DNA of 20,214 bases, taken from contig JAYWBR010000096.1 in the NCBI GenBank assembly GCA_043781315.1, forward strand, positions 1-20,214, in the 5' to 3' direction. Position 1 is the first letter of the stretch, and the number at the start of each line of letters is the position of its first letter. Below the pieces are notes generated by a model, which ran no database searches, had not been told where the DNA came from, and saw nothing but the letters and a program-made list of their open reading frames with translations. A program made the position numbers and the translations under genes. Positions 1 to 6,728 of the stretch are shown here, one piece after another. This stretch comes from CAIQOK01 sp043781315. GTDB taxonomy: Bacteria > Verrucomicrobiota > Verrucomicrobiia > Limisphaerales > CAIQOK01.

Positions 1-777
1 GAAGTGCTGGCCGTGAACCAACGCAGCGCGAACAACCGGCAGTTGTTCCGCACCAACGACCTGATCGCGTGGGTCGCTGACGTGCCGGATTCCTCTGACA
101 AATATATTGCCATCTTCAATGCGGGTGGCGGCGACCTTGATCTCGAACACGCGAAGTTTCGCAGCCCCATCGTCAACCGCGAAACGCCTGGTCAGGCCGT
201 GGATATTGACGTGGACATCACCGGAGCAGAGAAATTTTTCCTCGTGGTGACTGACGGCGGCGATGGCACCGGCTGGGATCACGCGGACTGGCTGGAGCCG
301 CGCCTGACGGGAACGAACGGCGAAACTTCGCTGAGTAATTTGAAATGGACGAGCGCGACAAGTGGCTGGGGCAAATCCACTGTGGGAAAAAGTGTGAGCG
401 GTAAGGCGCTGATCGTGGCGGGCAAAACTTTCATCAACGGCATCGGCACGCACGCCGAGTCGGTGATCGAGTATCGCGTGCCGCCGGGCAGCACGCGTTT
501 TCAGGCGCGCGGCGGTTTGGATGCCGGCGGGGCCACGGCGGCGGATGGCGGGACGGTTCAGTTCATGGTGTTCACGACCGATCCACGGCAGACCGCGAAG
601 AGAGAAGCAGTCGTGGTGAATTTATCCGAACTGGGATTCAACGGCGGGGTGCGCGTCCGTGATTTGTGGGCGCAGAAAGAGCTGGGAGAATTCACCGGCA
701 CCTTCGCGCAACCGCTGGCCGCGCATGGTGCGGGGTTGTTCCGGCTGCGTGCCGTGAGGCAGCGATTATCGAGGTAG
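1..777 (+). CDS. GH27-type alpha-galactosidase, C-terminal part (5' truncated by window edge), with rearranged NPCBM module
   Basis: The frame is open from base 1, so the 5' part, including the catalytic barrel, lies outside the window. The first residues (EVLAVNQ) match EVLEVNQ in the neighbouring GH27 enzyme, where they directly follow the catalytic barrel. The segment therefore begins at the barrel/beta-sandwich border. The last ~60 residues (VRDLWAQKELGEF...HGAGLFRL) resemble the C-terminal sandwich of that neighbour (IRDLWRQKDLGNF...HGVLLLRL). Between them lies NPCBM-like sequence in unusual order: first DITGAEKFFLVVTDGGDG...DHADW (about 200-295), then KWTSATSGWGK...GIGTHAES (about 340-470) and GTVQFMVF (about 550-575). 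Family role, by analogy: hydrolysis of terminal alpha-galactosides in the periplasm or outside the cell, with NPCBM as a carbohydrate-binding module. The stop is TAG at 775-777. The GTG at position 4 is not the real start. Confidence 0.85.
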   Translation, partial: EVLAVNQRSANNRQLFRTNDLIAWVADVPDSSDKYIAIFNAGGGDLDLEHAKFRSPIVNRETPGQAVDIDVDITGAEKFFLVVTDGGDGTGWDHADWLEPRLTGTNGETSLSNLKWTSATSGWGKSTVGKSVSGKALIVAGKTFINGIGTHAESVIEYRVPPGSTRFQARGGLDAGGATAADGGTVQFMVFTTDPRQTAKREAVVVNLSELGFNGGVRVRDLWAQKELGEFTGTFAQPLAAHGAGLFRLRAVRQRLSR

Positions 778-778
778 C

Positions 779-902
779 GATCGGTGCGCTTGCGCCGATC
801 AAGCGCCGCGTGCAGCGGCGCAACGGTTTTTGAAAAGGCGCGCGTCTGGCAAAAGTATTCCGGCCCTGCACGGGCCGGTTGGTTGGCGCAAGCGCGCCAA
901 CC
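779..902. repeat. Run of four intergenic hairpins downstream of the first GH27 gene
   Basis: Four inverted repeats follow the stop codon closely: 779-787/792-800 (9 bp with one G-T pair), 803-809/815-821 (7 bp, perfect), 860-866/872-878 (CCGGCCC/GGGCCGG) and 881-889/894-902 (GGTTGGCGC/GCGCCAACC, perfect, 4-nt loop). Together with the adjoining 200-bp inverted-repeat element they occupy most of the 355-bp gap between the two convergent genes. No convincing gene is present there; the short open frames across the gap are read through repeat sequence. Confidence 0.7.
803..831 (+). terminator. Possible intrinsic terminator of the first GH27 gene
   Basis: A perfect 7-bp all-GC stem (GCGCCGC/GCGGCGC) with a 5-nt loop is followed, after 5 nt, by five T residues (827-831). 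It lies 25 bp past the TAG stop. The gap before the T run makes it a moderate candidate only. Confidence 0.5.
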
Positions 903-914
903 GCTACCCTTAGC

Positions 915-1114
915 CGGAACGATGCAGTTGCCGCTGCGGGTGGCGGCGACGCCCCGTCGCCGAAGGTGGGCGCGACGCCCTCGTCGCGCGAAAGCATTGG
1001 CGCACCGGTTGGTTTGCCCCCTGGCCCGGGCGACGAGGCGTCGCCTCCACCCTCTGCGACGAGGGCGTTGCAGCCACTCTGACTGCGGGTTCCGTTTTCA
1101 ACCGCATCGTTCCG
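915..1114. repeat. 200-bp imperfect inverted-repeat element with four nested palindromes
   Basis: The outer ends are CGGAACGATGCAGTTG (915-930) and the reverse complement of CGGAACGATGCGGTTG (1099-1114), matching 15 of 16. Inside are four copies of a GACGCCC-centred palindrome: 945-961, 970-989 (8-bp perfect stem), 1029-1045 and 1055-1072. The first two lie in one orientation and the last two in the other, so the halves are imperfect inverted copies. No target-site duplication is apparent and no protein of its own is encoded. It resembles a non-autonomous, MITE- or REP-like repeat. Confidence 0.7.
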
Positions 1115-1132
1115 ACTCAGCAAACCACCCCG

Positions 1133-3616
1133 TTACTTCGCGGGCCAGAGGCGGAGCAGCAGGACGCCGTGACGCGCGACGGGCGCGGTGAAGGAGTCGC
1201 TGAAATTTCCCAGGTCTTTTTGCCGCCAGAGGTCGCGGATTTTTTGTTTGCCGGTCAGTCCGAGATCGCTCCAAGTGACCGTGACCGGCGCTTCATTGTA
1301 GCCACGATTGAACAGCCCCACCGCCTTCGAGCCGTCCTCCATGTCTTTGGCCCAGACTTCCAGCGCCTCGTTTTTCGCAATGTGTCCGGCCTGGCGGCCG
1401 AGCGGGTCTTGGTTCACTTCGAGGACTTCGTCGTTGGTCAGGAGGCTCAACGTGAAATCGTCCAACTGCGTCATGTCGCAGCCGATGAGCAGCGGCGAGG
1501 CGAGCAGGCACCACAGGCTGAAGTGCGTGTATTGCTCGTTCGGCGAGAGCCTTGTCGAATGCAGGCTCGGTCCCCAGCCGACCTTGCCGAGTACGAGCAT
1601 GTCGGGGTCGTTGAAATGTCCGGGGCCGGCGAATTTTTCGTGGCCGTTTTGCTGGAAGCCGATGCCAGCCATGCTGCTCCAGGTGTCGGTGATGTCGCCG
1701 GTGGTGCGGCCGGAATTGCCGCCGATGGCAGCCACCCATTCCCAGGAATTGCCCATGCCGTACTGGCAGAAGCTGAAAAGGATGTCGCGCTTCTGCTGAT
1801 CCAACGCGGCACGCATGATGGCGTAGGGCTTCTGTAATTTCGCAATATCCTTGAGGGTATCTCCGCCCCAGCTTTTGGCGGCGGCGGGATAATTGGTGGA
1901 ATCGCCGCGCAGTTTTTCCATGTCGGGGTTGTAGGAGCACCAGTCGTATTTGAGATAATCAAAACCCCATTGTGCGTACGAGGCGGCATCGAGCTGTTCG
2001 TGATCAAAGCTGCCCACGCAACCGCCGCAGGTCCATGGGCCGGGCGAGGAATACAATCCGATCTTCAAACCCTTTTCATGAACATAATCCGCCAGCGCCT
2101 TCATGTCGGGGAAGCGTGGGTTCGGAATGATCCGGCCATCAGCGGCGCGGCGCGGGCCTTGCAAGGTCGGGTCTTTCGAGTCGCGATGCACTTCCCAGAA
2201 GTCGTCAATGTTCACATAGGTCCAGCCGTGATTGATGAGACCGCTCGCCACCATCGCGTCGGCGGCGGATTTTACTTTCTCGGCGGTCACGGCGGAGGCG
2301 AAACAATTCCAACTGTTCCAGCCGAGCGCGGGCGTAAGTCCGATCACGCTGCCACAGATAATTTTGAACTGCTGCGTCGCTTCACCCAGGGAGTTCTTCG
2401 CGTGGAGGGTGACGAGGTGTTCGCCTTTCTCCAGCAGCGTGCCAGTGATGCGGCCGGTCAACGGATCAAGCTGCAAGCCGTTCGGCAATTTGTCAGCCGA
2501 GAATTTCATCGGGCGATCGCCGGTGGCCGCGACAGTGAACAGAAACGGCGCGCCGGGGCGCACGCCGAAAACTTTCGCGCTGTTGATGCGCGGTTTGGGC
2601 GAGGGCTTCGGCGTGAGAATAACCGCATCTTCCTTGATCGAGGAAAGCACCTTGGGCCGGCCCTTGGTCATGGCGATTTTCCCATCCGCCCAGTCGGCGT
2701 GATCGAACATGATGTCGTCGCCGCCTTCGACCAGCAGGGTCAACTGCTTCACACCCGCAAGACTCACAATCACCGGTTTGGCCGCGTCGCCTTGATGCAG
2801 TTCCGCGCTTTCCCACAGCGTGCGGTCACCGTCGCCGAGAACTTTGAACGTCACGCTGCCTTTGCCGGCGGGCACTTCATCGTCCACACCGACCATCGCG
2901 GTGAACTGTTCCGCATTGCCGTCCACCATCAAGACAAAGCGGCTGACAGCGTGGGTGCCGATGCCGTTGGTGAAAATCTGCCCGGCGATGGCGAGCGGTT
3001 TGCCTTCGACGGATTGGTTCGCGTGCGGCTCGCTCCAGCCTTGTTCAATCTGGCTGAGGTCAAGCGCGCTGATGAAAAAAGTGCGGCTGGTCTGGCGCGG
3101 AGCGGCATTGGTACCAGCGGCTTCGATGACGCCGATTTCCGCCGCCGAAGTCCATGCCTGGTCGTTGACTTCGGACAGCGCCTTGAGCTTGATGAACTGG
3201 CATTGCTTCGCGTCGAAGGTCACCGTCTTTTTATCCTTGGTGTTCTCGAAACTTCCTTTCTTCACCGGCTGGCCAAAATCCTTGGCGTCGTCGCTGACGG
3301 AAAATTCGTAGTCCTTGATGGAGCCGTTTTCCTGTTCATCCTGGCGGGGCAGGTAGGTGAAACCCGCGAGGCGGGCGGGCCGGCTCAGCTTGATGATGAT
3401 CTCGTGGGGATGTTCGGGAGTCGCATCCTGCCATTGGGTGTGCCATTGGGTGTTCGGATCGCCATCCACGGCATTCGCGCCTTTGCCGTCCTCGCCAGCG
3501 GTTTCCTCGCTGTCCACATGGACGACGTTGAGCCGGAGCGGCTCCTGGGCGCGGGCGGAAATGGTGAAAGCGATCACGGCGAGAACAATTACGCAAAAGA
3601 ATATTTTCAGTTTCAT
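1133..3616 (-). CDS. Secreted multidomain alpha-galactosidase, GH27 (F5/8C - NPCBM - Ig-like - GH27)
   Basis: The 827-residue product probably releases terminal alpha-linked galactose from oligo- or polysaccharides outside the cytoplasm. The start is placed at the ATG giving MKLKIFFCVIVLAVIAF, a clear signal peptide ending near ARA-Q (residue 24); the open frame extends 14 codons further upstream without improving it. Domains, approximate: F5/8-type C (discoidin) 30-165; NPCBM 178-310 in the usual order (GIGTHA first, DHADW last); Ig-like PIG domain 345-422 (LPNGLQLDPLTGRITGT); GH27 barrel 427-735 starting at LGWNSWNCF; C-terminal beta-sandwich to the end. By family comparison the nucleophile is Asp558 in YLKYDWC and the acid/base is Asp641 in GDITDTW. 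It converges on another GH27 gene and is divergent from a receiver-domain gene. The substrate is not defined by sequence. Confidence 0.93.
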   Translation of the reverse strand: MKLKIFFCVIVLAVIAFTISARAQEPLRLNVVHVDSEETAGEDGKGANAVDGDPNTQWHTQWQDATPEHPHEIIIKLSRPARLAGFTYLPRQDEQENGSIKDYEFSVSDDAKDFGQPVKKGSFENTKDKKTVTFDAKQCQFIKLKALSEVNDQAWTSAAEIGVIEAAGTNAAPRQTSRTFFISALDLSQIEQGWSEPHANQSVEGKPLAIAGQIFTNGIGTHAVSRFVLMVDGNAEQFTAMVGVDDEVPAGKGSVTFKVLGDGDRTLWESAELHQGDAAKPVIVSLAGVKQLTLLVEGGDDIMFDHADWADGKIAMTKGRPKVLSSIKEDAVILTPKPSPKPRINSAKVFGVRPGAPFLFTVAATGDRPMKFSADKLPNGLQLDPLTGRITGTLLEKGEHLVTLHAKNSLGEATQQFKIICGSVIGLTPALGWNSWNCFASAVTAEKVKSAADAMVASGLINHGWTYVNIDDFWEVHRDSKDPTLQGPRRAADGRIIPNPRFPDMKALADYVHEKGLKIGLYSSPGPWTCGGCVGSFDHEQLDAASYAQWGFDYLKYDWCSYNPDMEKLRGDSTNYPAAAKSWGGDTLKDIAKLQKPYAIMRAALDQQKRDILFSFCQYGMGNSWEWVAAIGGNSGRTTGDITDTWSSMAGIGFQQNGHEKFAGPGHFNDPDMLVLGKVGWGPSLHSTRLSPNEQYTHFSLWCLLASPLLIGCDMTQLDDFTLSLLTNDEVLEVNQDPLGRQAGHIAKNEALEVWAKDMEDGSKAVGLFNRGYNEAPVTVTWSDLGLTGKQKIRDLWRQKDLGNFSDSFTAPVARHGVLLLRLWPAK

Positions 3617-3770
3617 GGTTTGTGCGCGCCAGAGTTGCAGAGTGGCCGGTGGCGTCAAGTCTGGGTTGTGGCCGGGTGAGCGGGAGCCGAAGCGCTTTGC
3701 TTTGCCAGCAAAACATTAAAATAATGTCTGGCTTTTGAGAGGCTGCGCCTTAACATCGCGGTTCAATAAA

Positions 3771-4187
3771 ATGGCGAAGCCGGGCATATCAATAAAGCGC
3801 ATTCTGGTTGTGGACGACGAGCCGTTTGTCTGCGAAGCGGTGAAGATGATGCTTACCTTCGACGGACATTCCGTCAAAACCACCAACAGTGCCAAAGAGG
3901 CCTTGACGATTCTGGAGACGGAAAAGTTTGACCTAGTCATCACGGATTTTGCCATGCCCGCGATGAAGGGGGATGAACTGGCCGCTCAAATCAAGGCCTG
4001 CCTGCCGCACCAGCCGGTCATCATGATCACGGCTTACGCCGAGATGCTCCAATCTTCCGGCAATGTCCTGCCCGGGGTGGATTGCCTCATCGGCAAGCCG
4101 TTCCTGCTGGAAGATCTGCGCGCGGCCATTTTGAAAGTGTTGCCGGAGCCGGGGCCGGCGCCCACTGATGTTTCATCAGCCCAGTAA
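3771..4187 (+). CDS. Single-domain response regulator (CheY-like receiver)
   Basis: A 138-residue protein consisting of one receiver domain and a short Pro-rich tail. The acidic pair is Asp15-Asp16 (ILVVDDEPF), the phosphoacceptor Asp59 (VITDFAMP), the switch Thr87 (MITAYA) and the conserved Lys109 (IGKPF), so the phosphorylation site looks intact. There is no DNA-binding or enzymatic output domain, so it should act as a phosphate carrier or by protein-protein contact. The ATG at 3771 is preferred; a TTG at 3735 in the same frame would add 12 residues with no domain content. It stands alone: the alpha-galactosidase upstream is divergent and a 219-bp gap separates it from lepB. A cognate kinase cannot be assigned, though the hybrid kinase at 9864-12344 is the only one in the window. 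Confidence 0.9.
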   Translation: MAKPGISIKRILVVDDEPFVCEAVKMMLTFDGHSVKTTNSAKEALTILETEKFDLVITDFAMPAMKGDELAAQIKACLPHQPVIMITAYAEMLQSSGNVLPGVDCLIGKPFLLEDLRAAILKVLPEPGPAPTDVSSAQ

Positions 4188-4316
4188 TTCCCCGGGGTGA
4201 TCCGGCGGCATGATTCATCCGGAATGCTCGTAATTCCACCTTTCCCCAGCCGGTAATTTCCCGGCCTCCAATCTGGGGAAGTACGTAATTGTCCTGACCC
4301 CGCTGGGTAGTTTCTC
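4184..4316 (+). repeat. Cluster of GTAATT-type direct repeats upstream of signal peptidase
   Basis: GTAATT occurs at 4184, 4230, 4253 and 4285, most copies followed by C-rich sequence, with a degenerate fifth copy (GTAGTTTCTC) at 4307. Spacings are 46, 23, 32 and 22 nt. TTCCCCAG (4242-4249) and CTGGGGAA (4273-4280) form an 8-bp inverted repeat around the third copy. The first copy overlaps the stop codon of the receiver gene. The cluster could be a regulator-binding array or just a small dispersed repeat; no function is shown. Confidence 0.45.
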
Positions 4317-4406
4317 AAATTGCCGCGCGGGCTCTGATCGAGTTATCTTCTGGTCAGACGCAAACAGTTCCGCAAACAATTTTTTTTAACCGGTGTTATC
4401 TACCGT

Positions 4407-4958
4407 ATGAATTCAAAAACGATCCCTCAAAGTGGAGTTTCCGCCCAGGCTGTTGCCCGGACCATTCCGGTCGCCCAGCAGATTTTCCAACTGATCGTGC
4501 TCACCATTTTGTCGGTGGCGGGTTATTTCGTCATCAGCCATTACATCCTGCAAGCCGTCCGGGTGGATGGCGTGAGCATGGTGCCGACCCTGCACAACGA
4601 CGACCAATATTACCTCAAGCGGTGGGTGCTCTTGCTGCGGCCGCCGCAGCACGGCGACATCGTGGTGATTAAAGATCCGACCGACGGTGGTTTCGCGGTG
4701 AAGCGGATCATTGCCACGTCGGGCGAGTCGGTGTTTTTCAAAAAGAACGGCGGGGTGTACGTCAATGGTGCCAAATTGTCAGAGCCATATCTCGCGGCCG
4801 GCACGCCGACCCACACCTGCGCCAAGGTGGACGAGGAAATGATCTCGTGCGGCGAGGGAAAATTTTTCGTCATGGGCGACAACCGCGACAATAGTTTCGA
4901 CAGCCGCTACTACGGTCCCATCCCCCGCCAGAACATTCTGGGCGTCATCAATCCGTAG
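4407..4958 (+). CDS. lepB: Signal peptidase I
   Basis: A 183-residue membrane-bound serine protease that cleaves signal peptides from Sec-exported proteins on the outer face of the inner membrane. It has one N-terminal membrane segment (about residues 27-48). The catalytic Ser57 lies in VDGVSMVPTL and the general-base Lys99 in GGFAVKRIIA. The conserved box MGDNRDNSFDSR is near the C-terminus. The length fits the short bacterial forms with a single membrane anchor and a small cap region. The ATG start is preceded by an eight-T run and no clear Shine-Dalgarno sequence. The next gene, metG, lies 210 bp downstream beyond a strong stem-loop, so lepB is probably transcribed separately. Substrates would include the exported glycosidases encoded nearby, which is inference from function. 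Confidence 0.94.
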   Translation: MNSKTIPQSGVSAQAVARTIPVAQQIFQLIVLTILSVAGYFVISHYILQAVRVDGVSMVPTLHNDDQYYLKRWVLLLRPPQHGDIVVIKDPTDGGFAVKRIIATSGESVFFKKNGGVYVNGAKLSEPYLAAGTPTHTCAKVDEEMISCGEGKFFVMGDNRDNSFDSRYYGPIPRQNILGVINP

Positions 4959-5009
4959 CCGTCCCCGGCGGGTGTGATTATAGTCGGGCGAGGCTGTGCT
5001 TGAAGGAAT

Positions 5010-5082
5010 GATCCTTCTCGTCCTCGTCCTCGAAATCAATCAACAAAACCGAGGACGAGGGCGACGACGAGGATGATTTTTT
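5010..5082 (+). terminator. Intrinsic terminator after lepB
   Basis: A perfect 10-bp stem CTCGTCCTCG (5023-5032) / CGAGGACGAG (5050-5059) is extended by further imperfect pairing out to about 5010 and 5074, and is followed by six T residues (5077-5082). Both arms are built of repeated TCG/CTC and GAC/GAG units. It lies about 50 bp past the lepB stop. Confidence 0.65.
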
Positions 5083-5168
5083 GCCCTCACCCGCTTTTAA
5101 TCAAACCCTGTCCCCCGTCTGCGAGCGCAGTTGCCAACCCGGCGTCCGTCCGCCAAACTGCGCGCCAC

Positions 5169-6722
5169 ATGAGCAAGCGTTTTTATGTCACGACGGCGAT
5201 CAACTATGTCAACGGACAGCCGCATCTCGGCCATGCGTACGAAGAGGTTGTCGCCGATGTGATCGCGCGTTCGCGGCGCAGCCTGGGGCATGAGGTTTTT
5301 TTTCTCACCGGCCTCGACGAGCACGGCCAGAAAGTGCAGCAGGCCGCCGTCGCGGAAGGCAAGCCGCCGCAGGTGTATTGCGACCAACTGGCGGTGGACT
5401 GGCTGGCGTTCACCAAAAAACTCGAACTGACCAACGACGATTTTGTCCGCACCACCGAGCCGCGCCACAAGGAATTTGTGCAGGCGATCCTCACGCAGTT
5501 GCACGCCGCCGGGCATTTTTACAAGGCCACCTACACCGGGTTTTATTCGGCGAAAGAGGAAACCTTCCTGACCGACAAAGACCGCCGGCCCGACGGCACG
5601 TTTGATCCGAGCTACGGCGAAGTGGTCGAGCTGAAAGAGGACAACTACTATTTCAAACTCAAAGATCATCAGTCGTGGCTGATTGAGTACCTTGAGACGA
5701 ATCCTTCCTTCGTGCAGCCGGATTACCGCCGCAATGAAATCCTCGGATTCCTTAAAAACACCACGCTGGAAGATTTGTGCATCAGCCGCCCGGTGGCGCG
5801 ATTAAACTGGGGCATCCCGTTGCCGTTCGATGAAAACTTCGTCACTTATGTCTGGTTTGACGCGCTGGTGAACTACATCAGCATTCCCGCCGCACACGGC
5901 GACAAAACGGTTCTGGCAAAAACAGAAATCGGAAATCAGAAATCAGAAATCGAATTGTGGCCCGCCGACCTTCATGTCATCGGCAAGGACATTTCAAAAT
6001 TCCACGCCGTCTATTGGCCGATCATGCTCAAGGCGATGGGCCTGCCGTTGCCCAAACAGATTCTCGTTCACGGCTGGTGGCAGAAAGACGGCGCGAAGAT
6101 CAGCAAGAGCACCGGCAACATTGTTGATCCAATTGCCGTCATCAACGAATGGGGTCTCGACGCCTTCCGCTTTTACGTCCTGCGCGAACTCGACATCGGC
6201 CCGGACGGCAACTGGACCGACGCCGGCTTCCGCTCGCGTTATCAGGCGGAACTCGGCAACGGCCTCGGCAATCTCGTCAACCGCTCGCTCTCGATGCTCA
6301 AGCGCTATCGCAACGGCATCGTGCCCGCGCCCTCCCGCGAACTTGCCGCCGACGCGCAAAAGGTGATTGCTGACACGGCCCGGCTGCTTGAACAAAACCA
6401 GCTTCAAGGCGCGCTCCTCAGCATCTGGCAACTGGTCACCCGCGCCAATCTGTACGTCGAGCAAAACAAGCCGTTCAACCTTGCCAAAGACCCGGCGCAG
6501 TCCGCGCGGCTCGACGAGGTGCTCTACAATCTGGTGGAAACCTGCCGCGTGCTGGCGGTGTTGTTGAATCCCTTTCTGCCCGGCACCTCGGCGAAAATAT
6601 ACGCGCAACTGGGCCTGCCCGGCTCACCGGAGAAATTTGACCTGGCCGCGTGGGGCAAACTTTCCGCCGGCCATGCCATCGGCGAACCCGCGCCGCTGTT
6701 TCCCAGGAAAGAAACGGAATAG
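5169..6722 (+). CDS. metG: Methionine--tRNA ligase
   Basis: A 517-residue class I aminoacyl-tRNA synthetase that charges tRNA-Met in the cytoplasm. The HIGH-type signature is HLGH (residues 19-22 in VNGQPHLGHAYEE) and the KMSKS-type loop is KISKS (310-314). CISRPVARLNWGIPLPF and YVWFDALVNYIS are typical MetRS core segments. The protein ends after the alpha-helical anticodon-binding domain, without the C-terminal tRNA-binding (EMAPII-like) domain found in some MetRS. The start chosen is the ATG giving MSKRFYVTTAINY, where family similarity begins; the open frame runs further upstream into the lepB terminator. A four-copy heptanucleotide repeat (5925-5952) inside the gene adds about ten residues just before LWPADLHVIGKDI. 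The next gene starts 6 bp after the stop, in the same frame. Confidence 0.96.
   Translation: MSKRFYVTTAINYVNGQPHLGHAYEEVVADVIARSRRSLGHEVFFLTGLDEHGQKVQQAAVAEGKPPQVYCDQLAVDWLAFTKKLELTNDDFVRTTEPRHKEFVQAILTQLHAAGHFYKATYTGFYSAKEETFLTDKDRRPDGTFDPSYGEVVELKEDNYYFKLKDHQSWLIEYLETNPSFVQPDYRRNEILGFLKNTTLEDLCISRPVARLNWGIPLPFDENFVTYVWFDALVNYISIPAAHGDKTVLAKTEIGNQKSEIELWPADLHVIGKDISKFHAVYWPIMLKAMGLPLPKQILVHGWWQKDGAKISKSTGNIVDPIAVINEWGLDAFRFYVLRELDIGPDGNWTDAGFRSRYQAELGNGLGNLVNRSLSMLKRYRNGIVPAPSRELAADAQKVIADTARLLEQNQLQGALLSIWQLVTRANLYVEQNKPFNLAKDPAQSARLDEVLYNLVETCRVLAVLLNPFLPGTSAKIYAQLGLPGSPEKFDLAAWGKLSAGHAIGEPAPLFPRKETE
5925..5952 (+). repeat. Heptanucleotide tandem repeat (GAAATCN x4) inside metG
   Basis: Four consecutive copies of GAAATCR (copies begin at 5925, 5932, 5939 and 5946) encode EIGNQKSEI. 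Since 7 is not a multiple of 3, each copy is read in a different frame; all forward frames are free of stops. The region around it is normal MetRS sequence. Confidence 0.85.
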
Positions 6723-6728
6723 CCTGTT

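Noticed and set aside
915..1114. Possible CRISPR array or transposon with terminal repeats
   Set aside because: The repeat units are palindromic and unevenly spaced with no unique spacers, and there is no transposase frame inside.
692..1191. Short open frames across the gap between the two GH27 genes
   Set aside because: They read through palindromic repeat sequence, are Arg/Ala/Pro-rich and have no family similarity.
1970..3679. Long open frame (569 codons) on the plus strand opposite the alpha-galactosidase
   Set aside because: It is fully antisense to a gene with clear catalytic motifs and has no recognisable domain; long antisense frames are expected in GC-rich DNA.
5073..5168. Upstream start for metG adding 32 residues
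   Set aside because: The extra residues come from the lepB terminator region and family similarity begins at MSKRFYVTTAINY.
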